The notes beneath the pieces are model-generated. The model did not search any database, had not been told where the DNA came from, and was given only the letters and a program-made list of their open reading frames with translations. From positions 248,001-312,000 of the forward strand of contig CAWCUK010000003.1 in NCBI GenBank assembly GCA_963798775.1: 64,000 nt of DNA, given 5' to 3'. Numbering within the stretch: position 1 is the stretch's first letter; each line of letters opens with the position of its first letter. Positions 56,101 through 63,229 of this stretch are shown one piece after another. This DNA comes from CAWCUK01 sp963798775. GTDB lineage: Bacteria; Bacteroidota; Ignavibacteria; Ignavibacteriales; Ignavibacteriaceae. The position numbers and the translations under genes are program-made.

Positions 56101-56160
56101 TTTACAAGTAAAATTGGCGAAGGAACAACATTTAAAATTTTAATCCCGTTACCGCAATGA
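53125..56160 (+). CDS. Multi-PAS histidine kinase with a LOV photoreceptor domain
   Basis: This 1011-residue soluble kinase has about six PAS domains in series. The third (about 266-388) is a LOV domain: GRNCRFLQG with photo-adduct Cys314, flavin-contacting Asn pair in NYKKSG and FFNELSISP, and Gln in FIGIQTDIT. PAS domains 2 and 6 resemble each other. HisKA follows with His798 in SHEFRTPLTS, then an ATPase core with NLLSNAVKYSP and GTGLGLSIL. No membrane helices are present. The stop overlaps the ATG of a LytTR response regulator (ATGA), its probable partner. Blue-light sensing through FMN is the family expectation, not shown. Confidence 0.93.
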   Translation: MSRFKNENLGLENSSNINEWLFNGSSNPIFVLEINTLKFLNVNKAAVIKYGYQKKEFLEKKWTDICSCSKSYELLPQKLQNVNCKHLTKRNEFLNVIFNSFPFEYQGIEALALMITDMRFDNGRNNGQNNLLLSDDSPLSENIKLFNVLASIKEVIFQTDSTGNYTYLSPTWQEITGHSVEESLSKHFLEFIHPADIEENKRKFKELVHSAKVVNRHEVRYLTKDKKLKWIKINVQVHFDNEGKIYSTSGTLMDITERKIFEETLLVRNRALDAAMNGILITDPNLPDNPIIYCNAAFEKNTGYSSEEALGRNCRFLQGPETSKDSLNVIRKAINEGESCNAVIINYKKSGLKFFNELSISPVKDSNGKLINFIGIQTDITERLKDQIALQKSEEKFRNVVEKSGDGIIICDEEGKVIEWNRKLEEITHLSASYALGKKVWELRLILVSKENQTAENLLNFKEDIQNILQTGRSEFVKKYKVVTLHLENKIRKYVHVLIITIKTEKGFMLCYIIRDITDQKKAEEEIKKLSRAVETSPSGILLADLEGKIVYINPTVLSIAGYSSVNQIIGENIMELTDEDGRRQLQSVIIPSLLKGETWKGELNGIKADKTIIPLEMSCAFINHEEPQYLLSMFNDISERKKTESALKESEKKYRTVVNSVHDIIFQTDVEGNWIFLNPAWEEITGFSLQESLGTLFLNYVHPDDREKNMKLFEPVINGKKEFCNHVIRYITKDGGFRWIEVFARLTFDSNNNISGTSGTLNDVTQRIKAEEEIRNALEKEKDLGELKSKFVSTVSHEFRTPLTSIMASNELLLRYYSKWSDEKKIETMKRIEKSAGYMNEMINEVLTLNRAESGKLIFNPAQTDLIRLSHNILEEIKLNANESHKFIINIDEACGSIFGDEKLLRNIITNLLSNAVKYSPAGGEIYYTISKKEKSMELIVKDFGLGIDEEDQKKLFQPFFRGANISNISGTGLGLSILQRAVDLHKGKISFTSKIGEGTTFKILIPLPQ

Positions 56161-56945
56161 AAAAAATATTAGTGATAGAAGATGATCTGCCGATCCAGCA
56201 AGTTATAAATGATATTCTGGAAAATGAAGGTTTTAAGGTTTTTACCGCAAATAACGGAAAAGCCGGCATTAATTTAGCGAAGGAAGTTGTCCCCGATTTA
56301 ATAATTTGCGATGTTATGATGCCCGGTATAGACGGCTACAGCGTCCTTTCCCATTTAAGTGAAGATTCCGAAACCGCTACTATTCCTTTCATCTATCTTT
56401 CCGCTAAAGTTGAAAAAAATGATATTCGTCGGGGAATGGATTTAGGCGCCGATGATTATTTGCTGAAACCATTCAAAATTGATGACTTATTAAAAACTGT
56501 AGAATTAAGATTAAAAAAAAAAGAATTGCTGATTGAGAAATATTCTGATCTTCTGCCGGCGGAAAATCATCAAAAAGCTGCCGCTGAAACGAATGAGAAA
56601 ATTAGAGGTAATAGTTCCATTATTCTTGATGTGAAAAATCAACCGAAGATTGTAAAAATCCATTCCATAAAATGTATTACCGCGTTCAGTGAATATTCTA
56701 ATGTTTTTTTAGAGAGCAATGAAAAATTTTTAGTAAGAAAATTGCTGAAAAAATGGGAAGAAATTCTGCCTGAAAATCAATTTTTTAGAATTCACCGAAA
56801 TGCCATAATCAACTTGAATTATATACAAAAAATAGAAAAATGGTATAACAATTCTTTGGCTATCTTTTTAAAAGATATTAAAGAACCTTTTATTGTAAGC
56901 CGACGAAATTCACCGGCTTTTAAAAGTAAACTGCATTACAAATAA
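56157..56945 (+). CDS. LytTR-family response regulator
   Basis: This 262-residue DNA-binding response regulator has a receiver (1-125) with phospho-acceptor Asp52 in LIICDVMMPG, YLSAK and LLKPFK. A LytTR domain (about 155-260) includes FSEYSNVFLESNEKFLVRK and FFRIHRNAIINLNYIQKIEKW. LytTR proteins bind pairs of direct repeats. It is translationally coupled to the LOV kinase by ATGA overlap. Three such repeats lie 18-68 bp after its stop, upstream of the next gene, so it probably controls the downstream kinase-chemoreceptor genes in response to that kinase. Confidence 0.94.
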   Translation: MKKILVIEDDLPIQQVINDILENEGFKVFTANNGKAGINLAKEVVPDLIICDVMMPGIDGYSVLSHLSEDSETATIPFIYLSAKVEKNDIRRGMDLGADDYLLKPFKIDDLLKTVELRLKKKELLIEKYSDLLPAENHQKAAAETNEKIRGNSSIILDVKNQPKIVKIHSIKCITAFSEYSNVFLESNEKFLVRKLLKKWEEILPENQFFRIHRNAIINLNYIQKIEKWYNNSLAIFLKDIKEPFIVSRRNSPAFKSKLHYK

Positions 56946-56962
56946 AATTACCTTAAAATTCC

Positions 56963-57013
56963 GCCGTTTATTTTCATCAAACTACCGCTTATTTTTTTAG
57001 AACCACCGTTTAC
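56963..57013 (+). repeat. Three direct repeats with 21-bp period, LytTR-box-like
   Basis: GCCGTTTAT (56963), ACCGCTTAT (56984) and ACCGTTTAC (57005) start exactly 21 bp apart, each within a 10-bp unit CnnCCGyTTA. The reported LytTR consensus is a pair of 9-bp repeats, [TA][AC][CA]GTTN[AG] plus one base, separated by 12-13 bp; the third copy fits fully and the first two miss one position each. The last copy ends 79 bp before the ATG at 57092. Confidence 0.65.
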
Positions 57014-57091
57014 CGCATTCCTTTTAGAAACAGCTCAAATAATTCCGATAATTCCGGTAGAAAGAAAATTAAAAAAAGTCGGAGTTATCGG

Positions 57092-58186
57092 ATGGGCAAA
57101 ATATTAATTATTGAAGATGATTCTTCTGTAAGACAGAATATTGTAGATCTTCTTTCAGAAGAAGGATATCAAATTTATGAAGCCGGGGACGGCTTTACAG
57201 GCATTGAATTAGCAAAAAAATATCTTCCCAATTTAATTATTTCAGATATTATGATGCCGTCTATTGATGGTTACGGAGTTTTGGAAGAACTTCACAAATT
57301 TAAATCCACTCAAGCTATTCCTTTTATTTTCTTATCCGCTCAGGCAGATAAAATAGACGTAAGGCAGGGAATGAACGCCGGCGCGGATGATTATTTAACT
57401 AAACCGTATAAAGCCGAAGATTTATTAAATGCCATAAAATCCAGGTTAAAAAAATGTGAGGAATTAAATCAAAAGGTTAATAATGCCCTCGATTCAATTT
57501 CTATTTCTCTTCCGCATGAATTTAGAACTCCATTAATTCCTGTTATGGCTTATTCCCAAATTCTGCACGAAGAATCATCAAATTTAAATTTAGAAGAAAT
57601 TTCTGAAATGGCTAAGGATATTAACACTGCAGGTAAAAGTCTTTTAAAATTGATTCAGAAGTTTTTGATATTCAGTCACCTCGAAAAAGCCGCCGCCTCA
57701 ATTACAGAACTGCCGGAGCTAAGACAATTATCTATTAATTCCGCAAAAGACATATTGAAGCACGTTTTGTATGATTTAACTTTTGAGTCAAACAGAAAAT
57801 CAGATTTACAAATAGATTTTGAGGATGCTTCATTAGAAATAGAAGAAGAACATTTTGGATTTCTCCTAACGGAAATAATAGAAAACGCGATAAAATTTTC
57901 TGAACCAGGCTCGCCGATTCTAATAAATGGAGCGGTTACAGAAAATCAATTTTTATGCGAGATAAAAGATTTCGGAACGGGAATTAATAGTGACCAAATT
58001 CCGGAAATAGGAGCTTTACGTCAATTTGATAGAGAAGAAAAATGTCAAAGAGGTGTCGGGTTAGGTTTAGCAATCGCCAAAAAAATAGCTGAAATCTATG
58101 GGTTAAATATCCATATAGATAGCGTACTTAAAAAATATACTTCAGTCAAAATTTATATTCCATTAAAAAATGCAGGAGCCAAATAA
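57092..58186 (+). CDS. Receiver-histidine kinase hybrid
   Basis: This 364-residue soluble protein starts with a receiver (1-125, Asp52 in LIISDIMMPS) closely similar to the LytTR regulator's receiver. A HisKA domain (His142 in LPHEFRTPLIP) and an ATPase domain (DFGTGI, GVGLGLAIAKK) follow. Having a receiver at the N-terminus of a kinase suggests phosphate input controls its activity. GGAG lies 7 bp before the ATG. The chemoreceptor gene follows after 2 bp. Three LytTR-like repeats upstream suggest control by the preceding regulator. Confidence 0.92.
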   Translation: MGKILIIEDDSSVRQNIVDLLSEEGYQIYEAGDGFTGIELAKKYLPNLIISDIMMPSIDGYGVLEELHKFKSTQAIPFIFLSAQADKIDVRQGMNAGADDYLTKPYKAEDLLNAIKSRLKKCEELNQKVNNALDSISISLPHEFRTPLIPVMAYSQILHEESSNLNLEEISEMAKDINTAGKSLLKLIQKFLIFSHLEKAAASITELPELRQLSINSAKDILKHVLYDLTFESNRKSDLQIDFEDASLEIEEEHFGFLLTEIIENAIKFSEPGSPILINGAVTENQFLCEIKDFGTGINSDQIPEIGALRQFDREEKCQRGVGLGLAIAKKIAEIYGLNIHIDSVLKKYTSVKIYIPLKNAGAK

Positions 58187-58188
58187 CT

Positions 58189-60129
58189 ATGAAATGGTTT
58201 TTCAATCTAAACATTAAAACAAAATTATTAATTTCCTTCAGCATTGTATTAGCATTTACGGTTATAGTAAGCTATACAGGTTACTATGGAATGTCTAAAA
58301 TTACGCCGAAAATGAAATCTATGTACGAAGATCGTCTTGTACCGGCTCTTGATTTATCTGAAATAGTGAAGGCGATGTACAAAATGAGGATTGAAGTAGT
58401 TGATCATTATATCAGCCAAGATGAAACAGAAATGAGAAATTATGAAAATCAGATTAGAGAAAATGATAAGATAATAGATGGAATTTTAGAAAAATATTCC
58501 AAAACTTATTTAGTAGAAGAAGAAGTACAAAAGCTTGCCGATTTTAAAAAAGCTCTGGCAGACTATGTAAAACTTAGAACAGAAACTATTTTATTAAGCA
58601 CGGAGAATAAAAAACTCGCGGCAAAAAAAATGATCTTCGGTCAAGCTAAAGAGGCGTTTGTAGAGGCGGTTAAAAATTCCGAAGCGTTACTTCAAATACA
58701 GGGAAAGGTTGCCGATAATCTTCATGTTGAATCTGATGCTACCGCTGAAAACGCTTCTTTAACATTATTAATAACTACAGTAATAATTCTTTTACTCGGA
58801 ATGGGTCAGGCAATATTAATCGCCAATAAATTAGGCAAACCAATAAAAGAGCTTTCCCAAAAAGCTGATGAAATTACAAAAGGAAATTTGGATGTAAAAA
58901 TAACCTCGAGTTATAATGATGAAATTGGAAAGTTGAGTGATTCGCTTAATGAAATGGTAACCAGCATTAAAAACGGAATTAACGAATTAAATGATGAAAA
59001 AGCGAGTGTAGAAATAAAAGTTGAAGAAGCTGTAGCTGCTTCAGAAGCACAAAAGCAATATTTAAGCCGAAGTGTAGATAAAATTCTGAATGAGATGAAT
59101 AAATTTTCTAAGGGCGATTTGACCGTAAGCGTATTAGCAGAAAAAAATGATGATGAAATCGCTAAACTATTTGTAGGCTTTAACCAATCGGTTCAAAATA
59201 TAAAACAATTAGTAAATCAGTTAAATGAAGCGGTACTTTCAACATCCAGCGCGGCAAACGAAATATCTTCAACAACAGAGGAAATGGCTGCCGGCGCTCA
59301 GGAACAGGCAGCGCAAACTTCCGAAGTTGCGGCTGCGATTGAGGAAATGACCAAAACTATTGCGGAAACAGCTAAAAATACTGAAACAGTATTTGAAGTT
59401 TCAAAAAGCGCGACTTCAATTTCTGAAAAAGGCCGAATAAAAATTGATGAAACTAAAGCAGGAATGGAACAGATAGTCGCGGCCGCGTTAAAAGTCGCGG
59501 AAATAGTAAAAACACTTGTAAGCAAAAGTGAACAAATAGGCGAAATTACACAGGTAATTGACGACATTGCAGATCAGACAAACCTGCTTGCGTTAAACGC
59601 CGCTATTGAGGCCGCTAGAGCTGGTGAGCAGGGAAGAGGGTTTGCCGTAGTAGCGGATGAAGTAAGAAAATTAGCGGAACGCACTACTCGTGCCACAAAA
59701 GAAATTGCTGACACCATTAAAGGAGTTCAAAAAGAGGCCGCGGTTGCTGATTCGGCGATGGCTGATACAAAACAACTTGTAATGAAAGGCGTTGAGAAAA
59801 CGGATGAAGTAAAATTATTGCTTTACGAACTGAATCAGAATTCGATAAGTGTAACTGATTTTGTCGCGCAAATAAACGCGGCCAGCGAGCAGCAAACTGT
59901 TACTTCCGAGCAAATATCAAAAAGTGTAGAAGCAATATCTTCAGTTATTCAGCAGTCGGCGGCGGGAACCCAACAAGTTGCAAGAGCTACTGAGGATTTA
60001 AGTCAGCTTACACAAAACCTTGAAAATTTAATATCCGGCTTTAAAGTTGATAAGAAGACTCAATTTTCGACTGGAATAAGCTCAAGTATAAATCAAAATA
60101 TAAATAGAATTTTAACCGAGCAGGTATAA
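58189..60129 (+). CDS. Methyl-accepting chemotaxis protein with 4HB sensor
   Basis: This 646-residue chemoreceptor has a membrane helix (about 12-33), a periplasmic four-helix-bundle domain (about 35-185) and a second helix (about 190-212). A HAMP domain (about 213-265) and a second HAMP-like segment (about 290-345) follow, then the signalling domain. The hairpin tip holds the invariant IDDIADQTNLLALNAAIEAA region. Gln/Glu-rich flanks should carry methylation sites. It is 2 bp downstream of the receiver-kinase gene, with AGGAG upstream. No cheA, cheW or cheR gene is in view, so it may feed a remote chemotaxis system or a non-motility pathway. Confidence 0.95.
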   Translation: MKWFFNLNIKTKLLISFSIVLAFTVIVSYTGYYGMSKITPKMKSMYEDRLVPALDLSEIVKAMYKMRIEVVDHYISQDETEMRNYENQIRENDKIIDGILEKYSKTYLVEEEVQKLADFKKALADYVKLRTETILLSTENKKLAAKKMIFGQAKEAFVEAVKNSEALLQIQGKVADNLHVESDATAENASLTLLITTVIILLLGMGQAILIANKLGKPIKELSQKADEITKGNLDVKITSSYNDEIGKLSDSLNEMVTSIKNGINELNDEKASVEIKVEEAVAASEAQKQYLSRSVDKILNEMNKFSKGDLTVSVLAEKNDDEIAKLFVGFNQSVQNIKQLVNQLNEAVLSTSSAANEISSTTEEMAAGAQEQAAQTSEVAAAIEEMTKTIAETAKNTETVFEVSKSATSISEKGRIKIDETKAGMEQIVAAALKVAEIVKTLVSKSEQIGEITQVIDDIADQTNLLALNAAIEAARAGEQGRGFAVVADEVRKLAERTTRATKEIADTIKGVQKEAAVADSAMADTKQLVMKGVEKTDEVKLLLYELNQNSISVTDFVAQINAASEQQTVTSEQISKSVEAISSVIQQSAAGTQQVARATEDLSQLTQNLENLISGFKVDKKTQFSTGISSSINQNINRILTEQV

Positions 60130-60136
60130 ATTAAAT

Positions 60137-60168
60137 GAAGCTGTCAAAAGGCAGCTTCTTTATTTTTA
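60137..60168 (+). terminator. Rho-independent terminator after the chemoreceptor
   Basis: GAAGCTGTC pairs with GGCAGCTTC (one G-U pair) around an AAAA loop and runs into TTTATTTTT. It closes the transcript begun at 57092 or earlier. Confidence 0.9.
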
Positions 60169-60234
60169 CATAAACTTTAAGTAAGCAATTAACTTCTTGC
60201 AAAAAATTTCGATTATAGAACTAGGAAATTTATC

Positions 60235-60315
60235 ATGAAGGGGTATAAAATTTCAATACTTTATCAATTTCGGTATTCGAATCCGAAAATTAATACCCAA
60301 TTAATTTTCAGATGA
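60235..60315 (+). CDS. Possible 26-codon leader peptide overlapping the kinase start
   Basis: ATG at 60235 has AGGA 9 bp upstream and opens a 26-codon frame (MKGYKISILYQFRYSNPKIN then TQLIFR). Its TGA overlaps the kinase ATG at 60312 as ATGA. The kinase ATG itself has no Shine-Dalgarno sequence, so translation may depend on reinitiation from the leader. The frame contains an inverted repeat: GGGTAT (60241) with ATACCC (60293) outside, and TTTCGG with CCGAAA around ATTCGAAT inside. Such a stem could regulate access to the kinase start. Chance occurrence is not excluded. Confidence 0.35.
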   Translation: MKGYKISILYQFRYSNPKINTQLIFR

Positions 60316-63095
60316 ATAAGTTTAATAGACTTAGTAATGGATATAAAACTGTAATACTTGCATTTACATTTATTTTCTATACTGTTTTATTTTTTCTTCT
60401 TTTTGATTTAACCGATCAAAGAATATCTGCTTTAACTATTCTGCCTATTATTGCCGCTTCTTTATTTTTTGGAATGCGCGCGGGAATAGTAACATCTTTG
60501 GTTATAATCCCGATAAATACATTTTACCTTAAGCTTATGAATATGCCGGCTGTTAATGTGATGCTCGAAAATATTCCCGGAGTTATAGGAAGTATTGCTA
60601 TTGCGGCTGCATTAGGATATTTACACGATTTGCAGAAGAAATCAAAAGAGCAGCTAAAAGTTATTGAAAAAGAAATTTACGAAAGGAAAAAAGCCGAAGA
60701 AAAACTATTTGTAATTCAAAATAATTTTAATTCTAAAATTCTTAATAAAAATAACCAAATAGACTTAGCGGATGGATTGAATATAAATTCTCAAATATAT
60801 AGAGTAATAGCCGAAAACGCGGCTGATATTATATATTCAATAAATCTGGAAGGTTATTTTACTTATGTAAATAAAATGGGTTTAAGCTCAACTTATTTTT
60901 CCGAAAAGGAAATCTTAAAAAAAAATTATCTAGATCTGGTTGTCCCTTCATATAAAGAAAAAGTTCGACAATTTTATTTCCGGCAGTATTTAAAAAAAGA
61001 ATTGAACTCTTACTTCGAATTTCCATTTAAGGTAAAAGACGGCTCTATAAAATGGTTTGGGCAAAATGCTACTATAATTTTTGAGGGAAGTAAAATAACC
61101 GGTTTCAGTGTAATAGCACGGGATATAACGGATAGAAAAAAGATTGAAGACGCCCTTAAAAAAAATGAAGAAATTCTTCGTTCTATTACTTATACAGCTA
61201 ACGATGCGATAATATCAATTGACCGAAATTTTAATATTGTGCAGTGGAATAGAATGGCTGAGAGAATGTACGGCTACGATGAAAGTGAAATTTTAGGGAA
61301 ATCGCTTCTTATTATTACTCCGCCTTCCGAAAGGGAACAGCTTGAAAAAGTTAGAATGCGGTTTAATCCAATGAAAGGCATTGAACCTTCGAAAACTATT
61401 GAGCGCAATGGCTTGCGGAAAGGCGAGATTATTTTCCCGGTAGAAATCTCTATTGCTCAATGGAATTTAAACAGTGAAGTTTTTTTTACATTAATAATAA
61501 GAGATGTTTCTGAAAGAAAAGAAACCGAAAGAAAAATTCAAAATTCCGAAAAAGATTATAGAACATTATTTGAAAACGCGCAAGAACCAATTTTAATAAT
61601 TAGTCCGAAAGATGAAGTTGTGCTTGAAGCGAATAAAAGTGCTTGCGAAACTTATGGATTTGAACACTCGGAATTTGTTGGAATGTCGCTAAAAAAGTTA
61701 TCGAAAAATATTCATCGTGGTGAAGAAAAAATATCCGAAACTTTGCAAAACGGTTACTTCATTAAATTTAAGACCACGCAATATAATAAAGAAGGGAAAG
61801 AACTTTATTTTGAAGTAAACGCTTCAGTTATTGAATATAAAGGTGAGATAGTAATCCTATCATTCAATAGGGATGTTACGGAAAGGGTTTTGAACGAAAG
61901 ACAAATTGATGAATATAAAAATCAGCTTGAAAAACTAGTTTTGGAAAGAACAGAAAAACTGGAGGAAGCAAATCAAAAACTTTCAAATGAAATACAAAAA
62001 TTAACCGAAGCTGATTTAAAAATTAAAAACCAGATCGATTTTTTTAAAACGTTAATAAATACTATCCCAATTCCCGTTTTTGTAATGGATCGTAATAATC
62101 ACTGTTCGGATCGTAATAAGGCTTTCCTAGAATTTTTCGGAGAAAATAAGGAGGAGTTTCTTAATAAAAATATTAACACTCTTAAACCATTTGAGAAAAA
62201 TAATAACGAAAGTTTCCACTCGTGCGAAACCAATATTATAAATAAAGAAGGTATAGTTCACGAAGTAATTCTTTATAAAGCCGGTATTATCGGCGAAAAT
62301 GAAATAAGCGACGGCTGGGTCGGTGTTATACTCGATATTTCCCAGCACAAAAAGATGCAGGAGGAAATTAAAAAAGCGCTGGAAGCCGAAAAAGAATTGA
62401 ATAATTTAAGATCAAAATTTGTCTCTACCGCTTCGCATGAATTTAGAACTCCGCTCACTTCAATACTAGCTTCGGCTGAGCTTCTGCTCCGTTACTATGA
62501 TAGATGGGATGATGAGAAAAAGTTAAACGCGTTAAAAAGAATTCAAAATTCAGCGGATTATATGAACGGTTTGATTTCGGATGTACTCACTTTAAATAAA
62601 TCCGAATCGGGCAGAATAAAATTTAATCCCGAATATTTAGAATTAATTAGCTTATGTTCAATTATAATTGAAGAAGTTAAACTTATAGCTAAACCCGAAC
62701 ATCAAATTGAATTTATTCATCAAGAAAAAAATATATACGGAAATTTTGACGGCATATTGATAAGGCAGCTCTTAAACAATTTATTATCTAACGCGATAAA
62801 ATATTCGCCGGACGGAGGAAAAGTAAAATTATCTATTAAGGATAAAGACTCCGAAGTTCTTTTTGAAGTTCAAGATGAAGGCATTGGCATAACAAAAGAT
62901 GATCAAGAAAAACTTTTTCAGCCTTTTTATAGAGGGACAAATATTAGTAATATTTCGGGTACCGGTCTCGGACTATCAATTTTAAAAAAGGCTGTAGATT
63001 TGCATAACGGCAGGGTAGAATTTAAAAGCAAATTGAATGAAGGAACAATTTTCAAAGTTGCTATACCGAAACAATCTGTTCCCGTAAGTCCTTAA
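60312..63095 (+). CDS. Membrane PAS histidine kinase
   Basis: This 927-residue kinase has an N-terminal membrane domain of four or so helices (about 13-105, with LTILPIIAASLFFGMRAGIV) resembling integral-membrane sensor modules. A linker and four PAS domains follow (about 170-285, 290-410, 415-535 and 575-690, the last two separated by a coiled coil). HisKA has His709 in SHEFRTPLTS, and the ATPase domain ends the protein. The kinase core closely matches that of the LOV kinase at 53125 (both LFQPF-RG-NISNISGTG), so they are paralogues. Its start overlaps a short leader frame. Confidence 0.92.
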   Translation: MNKFNRLSNGYKTVILAFTFIFYTVLFFLLFDLTDQRISALTILPIIAASLFFGMRAGIVTSLVIIPINTFYLKLMNMPAVNVMLENIPGVIGSIAIAAALGYLHDLQKKSKEQLKVIEKEIYERKKAEEKLFVIQNNFNSKILNKNNQIDLADGLNINSQIYRVIAENAADIIYSINLEGYFTYVNKMGLSSTYFSEKEILKKNYLDLVVPSYKEKVRQFYFRQYLKKELNSYFEFPFKVKDGSIKWFGQNATIIFEGSKITGFSVIARDITDRKKIEDALKKNEEILRSITYTANDAIISIDRNFNIVQWNRMAERMYGYDESEILGKSLLIITPPSEREQLEKVRMRFNPMKGIEPSKTIERNGLRKGEIIFPVEISIAQWNLNSEVFFTLIIRDVSERKETERKIQNSEKDYRTLFENAQEPILIISPKDEVVLEANKSACETYGFEHSEFVGMSLKKLSKNIHRGEEKISETLQNGYFIKFKTTQYNKEGKELYFEVNASVIEYKGEIVILSFNRDVTERVLNERQIDEYKNQLEKLVLERTEKLEEANQKLSNEIQKLTEADLKIKNQIDFFKTLINTIPIPVFVMDRNNHCSDRNKAFLEFFGENKEEFLNKNINTLKPFEKNNNESFHSCETNIINKEGIVHEVILYKAGIIGENEISDGWVGVILDISQHKKMQEEIKKALEAEKELNNLRSKFVSTASHEFRTPLTSILASAELLLRYYDRWDDEKKLNALKRIQNSADYMNGLISDVLTLNKSESGRIKFNPEYLELISLCSIIIEEVKLIAKPEHQIEFIHQEKNIYGNFDGILIRQLLNNLLSNAIKYSPDGGKVKLSIKDKDSEVLFEVQDEGIGITKDDQEKLFQPFYRGTNISNISGTGLGLSILKKAVDLHNGRVEFKSKLNEGTIFKVAIPKQSVPVSP

Positions 63096-63229
63096 AAATT
63101 AAATAATTAATAGAAAATTACGATAATATGATAGCAAGTAAAAATTTTTAGAAGGAAATTCTCCGGTTTAATAAATTGACTTCCGGTACCAGCCTAAAAA
63201 ATAAACTTAAACATCTCGAGGTAAAAAAT

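Noticed and set aside
63155..63190. CTCCGGT and TTCCGGT repeats before the last chemoreceptor, as possible regulator boxes
   Set aside because: The spacing is 20 bp and they differ from the LytTR-like array; two short matches in 130 bp are not persuasive.
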